Assembly (NCBI GenBank): GCA_003254905.1
Contig: QANU01087068.1
Coordinates: forward strand, 392,248-456,247
Reading direction: 5' to 3'
Length of the DNA stretch: 64,000 bases
Source: Nissolia schottii
Taxonomy: Eukaryota > Streptophyta > Magnoliopsida > Fabales > Fabaceae
Shown here: in pieces, positions 11,784-23,959 of the stretch
Layout: each line of letters opens with the position of its first letter
Numbering within the stretch: position 1 is the first letter of the stretch
Position numbers and translations under genes: made by a program
Notes under the pieces: model-generated
Databases searched by the model: none
What the model saw: the letters and a program-made list of their open reading frames with translations, nothing else
What the model was told of the DNA's origin: nothing

Positions 11784-12790
11784 TCAAACTATTATGAAGA
11801 AGATGAAAACAAAAGTTACAATTCCACAGAACACCTCCGACACAATCCAACTACTCTTTCCTCCCCAACCAGCACCGCTCTTGTCCTTGGTACCCGTTTC
11901 CTTTGCAGCACCACCACCAGCTGCAGTTACTAAAATGTCAGAAACATCACAGAGTCCAATAAATCAGATGCAGAGGATCAAAATCAAGTGAGAGATTCTT
12001 TATTCTCAACAATAATTAACCAATCATAAATGTCTGTATGGTTTACCACTGGGAACAGGGGCGGTACTGTTATTTCCAATGGCTTTGTCTCCTCCCTCAA
12101 ACACCTTGGCTTCCCGAGAGTTAGGTGCCAAATGCAGAAGATCTGAAAAAACAAACGCATCAAACTTCAAAATTCACACACACCAACACAAACCATCATA
12201 TAATATAAGTTTAGTTTTCGGGTGAAAACACGCCCGATTGATTTTAGCGGAGTCAAGTGAAAATTGAGTGTTTTAAAATTTATTTTAAGTATTCTCACAT
12301 TAAACCCTTAAACTCGTGGAAAATAACTCAATCCAAAAGACAAGTCTATTAGACCGTGTCAATTTGTTTATTTGCTCAATGTGAGACTCGTAACATTACC
12401 ACCTCGGGCATCCACGGCCGGTATTAACAGTTTAACACATATTGACTTACCAACACACTGAGATATATAGGTGGGGGTGTGACAAGTACTAGGGAGGCTC
12501 AAAGCCAAGGTGAGGTTGATCTTGAGGCCAAGACTGGGGTCGTCGCGATCCTTGATGAGGAGGCAGAGGCACCTCCTCCTCTTGTCAATGACCTCTTTGA
12601 GGCCAGAGCAGCAATCAATGGTGGGTGCTTTGGATTGGCCACCCACATAAGGGAGACAGCTTGCTAGAGCAACAAGCTGGTCAGTGCATTCTGCTTTGTC
12701 TTGGTTTACGTCTGAGGTTGCAAGACCAACCAGAAGGAACAGCAGCAAGGTTGACAAGAGTGCTGCATTCTTTGGCTTTTTGGAACTCAT
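11784..12790 (-). CDS. GPI-anchored non-specific lipid-transfer protein (LTPG, YLS3-like), copy 1
   Basis: Exons 12451-12790, 12047-12142 and 11784-11920 join in frame to give 190 residues. Residues 1-26 are a signal peptide. Residues 35-112 hold the eight-cysteine motif in canonical order, with C35, C45, the CC pair after TID, the CLC triplet, and two late Cys (TC, QC). Next comes a short Ser/Thr/Gly-rich linker. The C-terminus is hydrophobic (EVFCGIVTFVFIFFIIV) and fits a GPI-attachment signal, with small residues (SGAG) upstream as the omega region. LTPG proteins sit on the outer plasma-membrane face and bind or move cuticle and suberin lipids. The gene is one of a tandem pair with the same three-exon layout as its neighbour. 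An N at 12857 beside a poly-G run marks an uncertain promoter base. Confidence 0.92.
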
Positions 12791-12857
12791 TTTTGATTTG
12801 GAGATGATGCAGGAAAAGATAAGCCCAATAAAAAGGAGAGAAAAGGGGGGGGGGGGN

Positions 12858-13027
12858 TCTTTTAATGCTTTTGCTTACATATGGATGGGTGACTTTAGTG
12901 TTGTATCTATCTACACATAACTATTAACTGCATTTGTTTCTTTTTTATTTTACATTATCTCTCTACATTTGTTTGCGCACCCTTTTTTTTGTTAGAGGCT
13001 TATTACAAGTATACCAAAAATAACATA

Positions 13028-13063
<36 letters not shown>

Positions 13064-15395
13064 CGTACTTATATACATAAAGTTTGTGTTTTAATGTTTG
13101 TAACGTTTGTACACTTAATTAAATATAGTTGAGAATATCAGCTACAAGTTTGTAATATTAGTGCGCTCGTAAGAATAAAGTTTGTGCGTTATTAATGTTT
13201 GTGCATTTTTTAAAAATAAAGTTCAGATTATAACACTCTGATAATTTTATAATGGTTGTGCATTCATACATATAAAATTTGTGCATTACTATTCAATACC
13301 TTTAAATTTTAATAGGATACTAAAGTAATATATATATATATATATATATATTTAATGTTAATGTATAACAATTAAAATTTTTTGTAACCCAAAAATATGA
13401 TTGAGCAAAATATTGAGAAGGGAAGCTGTGATGCTTAGTGCTCCTCTCGTGCTGATTACTATGACCTTGCCAGTTGCTACGAAGAGTGTATCACATTTTC
13501 TTAATCTTGTTTCTTTACCATTCAATTGAAATTTGTGGCCCACATTGAAATAAACCACCTATACACTAACATACTTTTGGTGCACTCTAGAGCTTTCCAT
13601 CCTCTCCCTTCTTGATAAAAGTGATCAAAATTTATGTCTTATCCAAAAAATTCATTTAATTAATCATAGGATCGCATATATACATTTTTTTTGCTCATTT
13701 TTTTTAAATGCATTTTAACTACTTTGTTTTAATGCTTAAAAAATAACAAAAAAACATAGAAAAATAATTTTGTTTTGTGCTCTGCTGTAGTTCTGTTGTT
13801 TTGCAATATATGAGTATGTTTTTGTTTGGGAATTCAAAAATTATGTTACTCTCACTATTAGTAGTTCATACATATAACATTAAATTTAATATTTAAAATG
13901 TCGTACATTGCACAGGTAAAAAGCGCTAGTTTATGGTTAAACCCAATATGGGCCTCACAAAACAAGTACTAATATGATGGATGAAAGAATAAACTGTCCA
14001 CGAATGTGGACCAAGCATGATAGCATCCCAATTACAAATAGTTGTTACAACAAAACTTTGCAATCTTGGTTGGTACCCTTTATTCAGTATGGGAAAACAC
14101 TCCAAAAAAGACGTCAGTGTCCACCCAACTAATCATGCAGATTAGTAGATATATGGTGTAGGAGGCCCTAGTGACATTAAAGCATTCAGGCATACATCAT
14201 CCCTTAAAAAGTTCTTTTAGAGCAAGATATTTGTTTTATTTTAATTTATTGATTGCTTGATACATAAGTAGATGAGGGTTCCTCTTGTCTTTTAAACTAC
14301 TGTTGTTTCGATTCTCAGATAATGGGGTAATGCTCATTTTGATCCTTGAAAATGTAAGTGAGTTATTTTGGTCATTGAAATTTAAAATTTGACTTTTTAA
14401 TCCTTGTAAGTTGTAGGTCAAATTAGTCATTCAATTCATTATCATTATTGTATTGTCACATTTTCATTGATTTATCACATTAAAAGGGACAATAATAACA
14501 ATTGAGACTGCAAATGAGGTCACCAGAATAATTATGATGGTAAATGAAGCTCGCGGGAGTAGTTATGGTGGTAAATGAAACTATAGATTTGTAATTCAAA
14601 GTGTCTTCACATCCATACATTTAGCCTTTAGTGTTACCACGTTGTTATCACATTCTCAAAAAAAAATTAATGAAAACATGACAATATAATAATGATAATG
14701 AATTGAAGAACTAATTTGACATACAACTTACAATTTCAAGGATTAAAATGTAATATTTTAAATTTTAATGACCAAAGTGACTCAGGCTTACACTTTTAGA
14801 GACCAAATTGAATATTTTCCCCTCAAATAATTGTTTACTTTGAGTTATACATAAAAAAAGTAATATTTATTGATGTGTCAAGTAATAAATAAATTAAAGG
14901 AAAAAAAATCTCTTACTCCAAGATTGTGTAAAAATTTCTCTGTGTTATATGACGGTGTGACCATGTGAGGTATAATAGCGGGCCCTTAAATGGTTTTATT
15001 AGTTGGAAAATTAATCGCATTCATTAGATGGAGAAAATATTTTGTTAACTTTAAGAAGCTTATTAACAGATAAAAAAATAAAATATTTTTAGGTTTTTAA
15101 ATACTTTAAATTTTTTGTCCTTTTAATATAAATTTTTTATTTTTTATTTCTTAACAAATGTTTTGATAATGCTTATTAGCAAAACCTAAACAAATAAAAA
15201 AAAAAAAAGTGAGGCAACACTGCAGCCAGTAACACCAAGAAGCAGAACAAGTACTTACCACTAATTACCAGTACAAGTTACATGTACTTTTGATTTATTT
15301 GTTTCAAAACTATAGAATATGCAAAATAGAATCAAAGTAGACACAAACAACCAATATATCCTACTATAGAGTCTTGACCTCTTGATGATCATTGT
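12858..15395. other. Spacer between the two LTPG genes, with repeats
   Basis: No gene is supported. It holds TA microsatellites at about 13033-13059 and 13329-13351 and a TTTGTG-rich block (13060-13290). That block matches 43640-43930 and resembles the minisatellite at 26.7-27.3 kb. It also holds the duplicated LTPG 3' flank (14080-14180, 14945-15030) and a Mutator-type MITE, listed separately. Confidence 0.5.
14324..14822. mobile_element. Mutator-type MITE with long inverted repeats
   Basis: About 140 bases from 14324 reappear inverted, with mismatches, before 14822. Shared blocks include TTTTGATCCTTG-type ends, AAGTTGTAGGTCAAATTAGT and TTCAATTCATTATCATTATT. The flanks are 9-bp duplications with one mismatch, TCAGATAAT (14315-14323) and TCAAATAAT (14823-14831), the size made by Mutator-like transposases. 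It has no coding capacity. It interrupts the 3'-flank homology shared by the two LTPG genes, so it landed after that duplication. Confidence 0.75.
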
Positions 15396-16396
15396 TCAAA
15401 GTATTATGAAGAAGAAATGGAACATGAAAACAAAAGGCAAAATCAGAGTGAGCACATCTGCCACAAGCCAATTAGTACTCTTTCCTCCCCAACCAGCACT
15501 GCTCTTCTCCTGAGTGCTTGTTTCCTTTGCAGAACCACCACCAGTGCCATTTCCGGCTGCAGTTTAATTTTTCAATCACAACATTCAAGAAAATCATGTC
15601 AGAGAGATTAGAGACAGTACTAGAATCAGTGCAGAGGATAAAATCAAGTGAGCCATTCTTAACAATAACTAATCAATCATGTGCATTTGTTTTTTAGTTT
15701 AAAAAAAAAATTGCTCTTTTCTTAGCTTTTACTAAAAGTTGAAAACATATTTTATCGAATAATGATTATTTTTAAAACTTAACTCAAATATATAAAAACT
15801 GATTATTATAGCATAAAAAAAAAGTAAAAATCTTCGCTAAATAAATTGAAACAAATGCACTTGTAATTTACCGCGGGGAAGAGGGGTGGTACTATTTTTG
15901 TCAGTGGACTTGTCTACTTGAAACAGTTTGGCCTCAGGAGAGTTAGGCGTCAAATGCAAAAGATCTGAATAACCAAACAAAACACATGAAACTCAAATTC
16001 ACAAATCAAAAAGAGGGATCAAAAGACACATATACATATTATATAAACTAAGTTGACTAATTAATTACCAACACACTCAGAAATGTTACTGGGTGTGTGA
16101 CAAGCATGAGGTAGGTTGAGGGCGAGGTTAAGGTTGATGTTGAACCCGAGACTCGGGTCGTCGTGATCCTTGATGAGGATGCAAACACATCTCCTGCTCT
16201 TGTCCATAACACCTTTGAAGGAAGTGCAGCAATCCATGGTTGGGGCCTTGGATTGGCCACCAACATAAGGAAGACATGTTGCCATCCCTATGAGTTGGTC
16301 AGCGCATTCTGCTTTGTCTTTGTTTATGTCTGAGGTTGCAAAACCAACCAAAAGGAGCAACAAGGTTGAGGAGAAGATTTCCCTTTGGAAACCCAT
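15396..16396 (-). CDS. GPI-anchored non-specific lipid-transfer protein (LTPG, YLS3-like), copy 2
   Basis: Exons 16069-16396, 15872-15964 and 15396-15556 join in frame to give 193 residues. The layout and splice phases are those of copy 1 at 11.8 kb. A signal peptide (about residues 1-22, LLLLLVGFATS) precedes the eight-cysteine motif, with AEC, ATC, the CC pair in MDCC, the CVC triplet, HAC and SEC. NISEC and NSTTP offer N-glycosylation sites. After a Gly/Ser/Thr linker the protein ends in a hydrophobic GPI signal (VLTLILPFVFMFHFFFIIL). Cys spacing is kept in both copies while the linker and tail differ most. A TATATATA box at 16487-16494 lies about 90 bases upstream of the start on the minus strand. 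Confidence 0.92.
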
Positions 16397-16486
16397 TTGA
16401 TTTGTATGATGGATAAAGATATCACTAGGAAAAAAAGAGAGAAAAGAGAGTTATAGTTGTTTATTTTAGTTTGGGGGATGTGATAA

Positions 16487-16494
16487 TATATATA
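16487..16494 (-). promoter_or_regulatory. TATA box of LTPG copy 2
   Basis: TATATATA lies about 90 bases before the start codon, the usual plant distance. Copy 1 has no equally clear box at the matching position. Confidence 0.5.
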
Positions 16495-16499
16495 GAGAA

Positions 16500-18040
16500 C
16501 TGTAGCAACTAATGCTCTTCTCTCTTTTAATGCTTAGGAAGGTTGCTTACGAAATTGTGACTTTATTATTGCATGTGTGATATTTTTGTTAATATTCATT
16601 TTAATCATTAAAATTATAAAATTGAGTCACTTAATTCTGGAAATTCAAAATTTTAATTCACTAATCTAAAAATTATAATAAGTCTTATAGCGAGTTAATT
16701 CTTGAATTCATTATATTTACTAACTTCACTTGCTACTTATAATTCTGTAAATTAGAAAGTTAGTAATTTTTTAATTTTAGGGAGGGAGTTTGCAACTTCA
16801 AAAACCAAATGAGTAAACATGGGGAGAAACAAAATTACCCCATGATCTGGTTCCTAATTTTGAGGTCCCACTAAATCAGCAGCCAACAGAGCAAAAAAGC
16901 CGAAAATACAGCGGCCTTTACACCATTGGCAGAGCACATCCTCAACACGGCAGCTACAATCTACCCAAACTACGAGTCAAATTTGGATTCTTCTATTTTA
17001 CTCTTAGTTGTTGTGAGAATATTTATTAGACTGTCAGCTCAATTGTAAGTAGAGAAAAGTGAACTTTTTTTAAATTTTTAATGTATTTAATCTCATTAAA
17101 AAATTTACCGGAAGTTTTTATTTATTTTTACTTAAATATAATTTAAATCCTTATAAATATTGGATATTTTGATTTTAGTCCCTAGAAAAATTCTTTAGGT
17201 TTAATTTTGATCCTTTTTTTTTTTGTCCTTGTTGTGCTAAATTTTGGTTTCAATAAATATTTCAAATATACATCTAGTTCTTATAAGTATTAAAATTTTG
17301 TTTCTAATCCTTATAAATGTTTTAAGAACCTTCTTTTGACTATTATAAATATCACAGTTTAAGACTAAAATTAAACAGCAATGACAAAAAAAATATAAAA
17401 AAAAATGACCACGGTTAAAGAAAATTTTGTGTTGGGACCAAAAATCAAAACTTACTATATTGATAGGAACCTTAAAACATATCACCGCAAGTGTCTTTAT
17501 GGCGCTTAAAGGAAGGGAAAAAAAGAAAAACAAATGTCTTGAGGGCATTTAGCAAAAGTCCTTGCAAATTTATGCTTCCTAGGTTTTAAATGTGTATATT
17601 GATAAAGAAAAATTTAGATGTACTTTATATTGGTTATATGCTTTGCACAATTCAATATCCACAAGCTTTAACATATACTTGCAATGCACATTTAACCTTC
17701 CACCTTTAACCTAACGCTTAATATACAGTCCAAAATAAAGAAAGAAGGAAAAAAATTGGGTAAGATGAATGGCTCATATTAATTTACACGTGTTCTCCAG
17801 GTTGATAGGTTTATCCGTTTATGTTTGTTGCCACCTACTGCTTGTGAATACTATTCAATGGATGTTGACTTGTGCAGAGCATATAACCAACTTTCTCTAA
17901 ATACCTCTCGCAAAATGGGAAAAACTAAAATCTTTCAATTATTTTGGCAACACCAATGTAAACTTATCCGTCATTTTTTATAGGATAATTATTTTTGCAT
18001 GTGTGTTGCACATCCACCATATTTTATAAAGGGTTATGAT
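16500..18040. other. Intergenic, decayed repeat DNA
   Basis: No gene is supported. 17130-17480 is full of phrases such as ATCCTTATAAAT and TAGTCCCTA on both strands, which are common in old plant Mutator-type MITEs, but I could not fix ends or a target duplication. Confidence 0.35.
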
Positions 18041-18496
18041 TATTACACCACATGTAGTTGCACATCCAGTGCACACTTGGGGTAATAATTGCTCACGGTG
18101 TCGCACTATCTCAAAACGTGTCCACTTTCTCAAAATTTGCGTGCGTGACACACTCTCTCATTAAATCCCTCAACACGTCAACCGTTCACATTTCGTAGAG
18201 AGCGCGAAAACCTTTCTTCTCCCACGACATAACCCTCTCGTCTTCATCCAACAAACACAACTTTCTCGTTTCCTCTCAGTCACTGCTTCTTCGTCCTCCT
18301 TCTTCTGCAACAACATTTTTTAACTCTTCCATCTTAAGGCTTTCTCGTCTCTGTAACTACTAGTAAGACATAACCCCTACTGGTTCATTTTCTTTTTGCA
18401 AGTTAATCATCGAATATTTTTGCTATTTAGTTCACATCAACTTTCATTTTGTTATTTTTGCTTGCGATCAAAACCTTTTTTATTTCAGCTAAATAT

Positions 18497-18960
18497 TGGT
18501 TATGTCTTGTTGTTTACGAAAGTTACGTCTCATTTTGCGAACGATTGTGTCTAAAAATGAAAAAAGGTTGTGTCTGAGTAAAACAAATGGTTATGTCTAG
18601 GATATGAAAAGGGTTGTGTCTTAGTAAAATAAATGGTTGTGTCTCATTCTCTACTATGGTTGTGTCTGGTGTTGGTGAGTTGGTTGTAACGCTCTATGGT
18701 TATATCTAATGAGAGAAAACTGGTTAGATTTGTCTATGTTATGTACACTAATTTGTGGGTTTCTGAATGAAATAGTTGTATATGCCTATGCAGAGTGTAT
18801 GGTTGTGTCTACACAATCAAAAAGGTCGTGTCTCGTACTTCCTCACGGTTAGGTCTTTGTTTGCTAGTTGGTTGTGTCTTTCAGCATTATACAGTTATGT
18901 CTTCCTGTTTTGTTTGGTTATGTATGGTTGTGTCTTGTAGTTATGTCTTTCAACGTTATA
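18497..18960 (+). repeat. Degenerate GGTTRTGTCT decamer array, intron/leader block 1
   Basis: About 17 copies of GGTTGTGTCT or close variants (GGTTATGTCT, GGTTAGGTCT, GGTCGTGTCT) occur in 460 bases, all in the same orientation, spaced irregularly at 10-70 bases. The block lies between CT-rich leader DNA and the first recognisable exon at 18995. Confidence 0.8.
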
Positions 18961-19865
18961 TTTGCTAATGCGTGTTTTATCATGTTGCAAGGCTATGGCA
19001 CCTAAGAAGTCTACTTCAGCCCCCAAGAAGGCAACACCCGCCACATCTGAATTGTCCAAGGCAGATTACAACAAAAAGGTATGATCTGTTTGGACTAGAA
19101 AGTGTATCATCTTACATAAAACATAAGACATGATAACTAACTTGGCTGTTTGTGTTGCATGCAGTGCATAATTGAGTCAAAGTTCTCAGTGGCAAAAGTG
19201 CATGCTGTGGCGGAATCACTCACTGTTGCACAAAAGAGGATAGTATAAGAAATGGGATTTGGAGCAATGCTCCAAGTCCCAAAGGTTGTTGTCAAGCATC
19301 CACTGGTGCATCAGCTGGTCAAACACTATGACTTTGCTACAAATACCATGGATATGCCGAACAATGACAAGATCAAAGCTCGGGCAAACTAAATAGGGGT
19401 TGCACTAGGGCTGCTAGCTACAGTTATGATTTTATTTGGTTTTGTTTGTTTATTTTGTGTACTGCTTATTTTATTAAAATAATCCTCTGTCTTATGTTGT
19501 GCAACAAGTATGCCCCTCCCACAAATTAATTCTGAGGAGGCAAGGTCTGTGGTGACCTCTTACAAAAATAAGATTGTCCCCACCCTGCAATTAGAAATAA
19601 GCACGGGAATAACCGGGGACAAATTCAGGAGGGCATACCTGCTCCTCCTGGTAAAGGCATTTCTATGCTAGACAATGACACACAACGTGTCAACTGACCA
19701 CCTCCGGGCCATTGTTGACGTGTCAAATCTTTTGGTATACAATTGGTCGGACTTCATCCACGGCTTCTTGTTGGATGGAATAAAGGACTACTACATAGGC
19801 GTAGTCAAGAATTGCAAAGGCTGCGTGTATGTTCTGCAGGTATGTTATTCTTAATGTTTTATTCC

Positions 19866-20045
19866 AATGGTTGTGTCTCTTGTAGCTATTAGGCCTACTG
19901 TTATGTCCAAATGCATGAAATAGTTCTGTCTTTGTGCTTGAAGTAGTTGGGTCTCGTACTTCGTCACGGTTAGGTCTATGTTTACTAGTTGGTTGTGTCT
20001 TGCATTACACTGTTGTGTCTTCCTGTTGTATTTGGTTATGTCTGT
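19866..20045 (+). repeat. Degenerate GGTTRTGTCT decamer array, block 2
   Basis: About eight variants of the same decamer lie in the intron between the coding blocks ending near 19840 and starting near 20095. The orientation is that of block 1. Confidence 0.75.
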
Positions 20046-20674
20046 TTACACAGAATGTGATCATGAAATTATGTTAATGTCTCTTACATTTCAGCTGTTG
20101 TACTTGCAAGCTACCCGCTTCAAGGAGTACAATAACCCGGACAACACAAGCATGTGTATTGTCTACTGGACGTCTAATCTAGTAGACGCTTTTCTAAGTG
20201 ATGAAAAGACCCGATGAATGGTGAGTTTCACATGATGTAATTCCTTTTTTGCATTTTGTAATTTTTTATTCATAACTAATGATTTTTTGTTTTATTTTAT
20301 TATTTTTGGTTTAAAGGCTTCTCACAAACATTGTTGGCGACGTGAGAAACGTCACCAAGAGGAAGAAGAGAGAACCAACAAAGCAATTAGCCTTTGTTGA
20401 TGAGGCTAAATCAGATGAGGAACTGCATCTTAATGACGTCATCTTTGATGATGAGCCTGCTCCCCCCAAAAAATCAAAGGGGAAAAAACAACAACAAAAA
20501 TGTGGGAGTTGAGGTTACTGGTATTAGGGATGATGCGAGGGACGCATGGGAGCATCAAAATAGGTCGAGGTCCCCGATTGTGGAGGAGTCAGTATGCCAT
20601 CAAGGTCTCCGATTATCAAGGAGCCAGCAGAAGCCATGACGAAAGTGGGGGATGTTGGGTAAGCTTATTTTATT

Positions 20675-20915
20675 AGTTATGTTCTTCATTAATAATTTGT
20701 TATGTATAGCAGATGTGGTTGTGTCTCGCTTTGAATAGAGGTTATATCTTCTGTAATGAAAGTCTCATGTCTAATGTTGTTTAGTGGTTAGGTCCGATAT
20801 CATTGTTCAGTTAGATCTGGTGTAACAAAATAGTTGTGTCTCATTTTAAATAAAAGTTAGGTCTTCTGTAGTATATGCATTATGTCTCATATTCTTTGAT
20901 GATTAGGTCTCATGT
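20675..20915 (+). repeat. Degenerate GGTTRTGTCT decamer array, block 3
   Basis: About nine variants of the decamer (GGTTGTGTCT, GGTTATATCT, GGTTAGGTCC, GTTAGATCT) lie in the next intron, in the same orientation. The coding blocks between the arrays lack the motif. Confidence 0.75.
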
Positions 20916-21278
20916 CTGTTATACTTATTTGCTCATGTTTATTGTGACAGAGTCATCAATGAGGCCACAATTGGGGATGTCGAGGGGGAGGACAAACCTT
21001 AATCCAACATGGATGAAATCGTCCTCCGTGCTATAAATTGGGGGGTGGATGCACCAAGCTTTGACTTGCTTCTTAGGGCGGAAACATAACCAGCCCCATT
21101 GACATTGACATTATGGACTCCAAGATTGGACCATGGTGTCAATGAATCAACGCTCCCATGTCTACATGGCCACCCCAACCCTCTACACCACCACAACCAT
21201 CTAAAACAACTTTACAAACCCCCCACCAACAACTTCCAACCCTCAATGCCCACCAATGTGAACCTCATTGAGGGATTT

Positions 21279-21560
21279 GATAAGTGCACATTTGGCACTT
21301 ATTTTATTCCTTATATTTAGTCTTTTTAATGTGTCTTTATTGAGTAATTATTAGTAATGTGTGTGTTTTGTTATTGTGTTTAATTTCTTAAGTTATTTAC
21401 AAAGCAACACATAATCATGTCTTTTAATTGAGTGTTTGGTGTTTTTATTATTTTAATTCTAACTTTGAACTTCTAAATCTATTGTTTATTATTTGTAGGA
21501 ACCAAGCATGAGGAGCTAAAAGGCATAGAAGAAACAAAAATAAAAGAAAAGGAAAAAAAA
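21279..21560. mobile_element. Possible LTR-element fragment
   Basis: A TGATAAGTGC start follows abruptly where the Mutator-like coding similarity ends. The downstream text, with GAACCAAGCATGAGGAGC followed by purine-rich DNA, resembles legume LTR leader DNA. The element is broken and its right end was not found. Confidence 0.25.
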
Positions 21561-23096
21561 TCAAAAGCAAATGCAATTGGGGTGCACCGGTGAGCTAAAG
21601 TTAAGGGAGCACGATAAATTTACCGCTTAAATACTAAAACCGATTGAAGTTGACTTTTGAAAATAAATTTAAAAAAAATAAGAATTGATTGTAATTGACT
21701 TTTATATTAAAAAAATAATTTCTGAAGTATGAGAAACAATTGAAATCGACTTCTTGTATAACAAATTAATTTATTTTGTGAATAACTTTTTAATTAGTTT
21801 GTTATGAAAGATAATTTTGAAGTTTAAAGGCTAGTTAAATGGGCTAAGTTATATTTCTTAACCCTAAACTCTCATTTTTTATTTAGAGTCAACCGGGCCG
21901 ACTTTATTATAGACAATTTTCAAGCCTAAACAAAAGCTTTTATATATACTACTAGGCTTATTGATCAGTTTGAAAATGGTGTAATGGTTAGTGGCTAAAG
22001 ATGCTGTGAGATGGACCCTGGGAAGTTGTCATAAATTAATTTTTTTTAGAAATATTATTTGTACAATACATTTGTAGGTAATAAACGAAAATTCTCTCAC
22101 AAGAATATTAATTTTATCATGGGAAAAGAAACACAAATATGTTGTATACATAACATTCTTATTTTTTTTTCCGTGTGTGTGGTGATGAAGACAATTTTTC
22201 ACCATTTAATTTTTAAAATGTTTTCTTATTCATTTATTAATTAACAGATTTTCTTTTTTTAAAAAAATAGAATTTATAGAAACCAATAAGTAAGTTATGT
22301 GACAAAATACTACTTGAACTTACACGACAAAATCCTAGGCGATTTTTTTTTTAATTTTTTTTTAACTTTAACAAATGAAATAATAAAATATAAAATGTAA
22401 AACAAAATCAACTTGCATTGGCTGTCGTAAATGTGTCGTGGACTTTTGTTGAACCGTAAATCATTATTTCCAATATCTAAATACAATTATCTAAATCATC
22501 ATCATCATTAATAATAATAGTTGCATACCACAAATAATATAACTATTAATTGTGACTTCTTATATGAAAATTCACTAAAATTTATAGCTTATATATGATG
22601 AGAAAATGCCATATGACAAGTTGACTTCTTGATTGGGTAAATACTTTATATTATTTGATTTATTTATTTTTAATAATTTTTATAATTAAGTTCATTAATT
22701 TTTGTTATTATGTTATGTTTTATATCATTACAATAACTTTTTATTAGTTAAATCAATAATCATTGAAAGAGTTAATTATAAGAGATTTATAGACGAATTG
22801 AGTTTATAATGCACCTCTCAACAAATATTGTATTAGAAAATATTAATTTATTACAGTAGATCATATAATCCATCAATATGTCATATTAGATTATAAAATG
22901 ATAACAAAAATTAATGAATTTAATTATAAAAATTATAAAAAATAGATAAATTAAGTATTTATTAGCTAAGAAATCATTGATGGGCAAACCACAGCTTATG
23001 AAGATACATAAATTGGTACGTTTGTAACTCATTGTGTGGCCACAAAGGCTACACTAAAATCGTACACATCACAAAGCAATTAACTTAAATATAAAA
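21561..23096. other. Intergenic, with a repeat shared across the GASA gene
   Basis: No gene is supported. About 22310-22470 matches 25835-26000 in direct orientation: the run ACTTTAACAAATGAAATAATAAAATATAAAA, then GTCGTAAATGTGTCGTG, then CCGTAAATCATTATTTCCAATA. The two copies flank the GASA gene on both sides. The rest is AT-rich. Confidence 0.5.
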
Positions 23097-23862
23097 TTAG
23101 GGGCACTTGGGTCCTCCGTCTTTAGTTTTCCAATTGTTATAGCACGGACATTCTTCCTTGTTGCCATAGGTTCCAGATGGGACACACAGACATTTGTTAC
23201 AGCATTTGTTGCAGTAAGACAAGCACGGCTTCCTATATCTAGTATCTGAACAACGATAATCGCATGCATTCCCACATTCTGCATAATGTAAACAAATACT
23301 TTAATAATAACAATAATAATAATGATAATAATAATAGTTTATTCTACGTCGTTTTCTTCCATTAAGGTATGAAATTCAGATACATTTATTTTTAAATGCA
23401 TCCAAAAAGTCAAATCAACAAATAAAACAAAACTGTGAGAGCGTTTTTTTAATAGATGTTTTAGGTAGTACGTACCCTTTGGTCGAAGTGATCCTTCCCC
23501 GCCAGCCTGTGAATTATTTTTTCCATGGAAAAAAAGGGGAGAATTAAACCTTATTCCAAAATTGAAACAGGGAAAAACAAATTAAACAATTATAAAAGAA
23601 AAACAAAAGGATAAAAGTAAGAAAAATAAAGCCAAGTATTTAATTAATAAAAAAAATTTAAGTATGTAATTAACGAGTTATGTTATTTGTATTCATGAGT
23701 TAGTACAATATCTCGTAACTAAGGAGTGTAAAGATTGTAAGTATATGGTGTGACAAGTATGAGGTGGGATAGGAGGAACAAACTCACATAGGCAACTTGG
23801 GTCACAAGGTCCATGGCGAAGAAGAGAAGAAAGGCAAAGCCAAGATAAACAATTTTAGCCAT
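23097..23862 (-). CDS. GASA/Snakin gibberellin-regulated cysteine-rich peptide
   Basis: Exons 23788-23862, 23476-23506 and 23097-23278 join in frame to give 95 residues. Exon 1 encodes a 25-residue signal-peptide start (MAKIVYLGFAFLLFFAMDLV...). The 31-base exon 2 gives a short linker, AGGEGSLRPK. Exon 3 gives the whole GASA domain, starting ECGNACDYRCSDT and ending DGGPKCP. All 12 cysteines of the family are present in the expected order, including the CC pair and the final KCP. GASA peptides are secreted, six-disulfide proteins linked to gibberellin response, growth and defence; the exact role of this one cannot be read from sequence. A TATATATA box at 23949-23956 lies about 90 bases upstream. 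A partial copy of promoter, exon 1 and part of intron 1 is at 33.1-33.6 kb. Confidence 0.95.
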
Positions 23863-23948
23863 AAAACTTTGTAAGATCCTTCCTTCACTCTCTCTAATAA
23901 AGATTACCGTAGATAGAAGATGCACAAGTATGATCAATGATTTACGTG

Positions 23949-23956
23949 TATATATA
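23949..23956 (-). promoter_or_regulatory. TATA box of the GASA gene
   Basis: TATATATA lies about 90 bases before the start codon and is conserved in the relic copy at 33554-33562, which supports it as a core promoter. Confidence 0.55.
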
Positions 23957-23959
23957 ATT

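Larger units (their letters stand above)
18041..21275 (+). mobile_element. Broken Mutator-like (Ulp1-protease-associated) element gene
   Basis: Several coding exons are recognisable. 18995-19078 encodes 28 residues starting MAPKKSTSAPKK. 19165-19430 contains the GFGAMLQ...HQLVKHYDF module. About 19510-19840 has DVSNLLVYNWSDFIHGFLLDG and KNCKGCVYVLQ. 20095-20217 has LLYLQATRF. 20316-20510 is basic. I recognise this order from plant proteins of Ulp1-bearing Mutator-like elements. The exons carry in-frame stops (near 19244, 19390 and 19667), and no Cys-protease domain is seen before coding similarity ends near 21270. The three introns contain many copies of a GGTTRTGTCT-like decamer. CT-rich leader-like DNA lies at 18200-18360. 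No clear terminal repeats were found. Confidence 0.5.

Noticed and set aside
12479-12920. Plus-strand open frames over the first lipid-transfer gene
   Set aside because: They lie opposite the eight-cysteine exon, whose minus-strand model closes in frame over three exons.
18497-18960. CRISPR-like array of short repeats
   Set aside because: The decamers are degenerate, spacers vary widely and include none at all, and the DNA is plant nuclear. It is an intronic repeat, not CRISPR.
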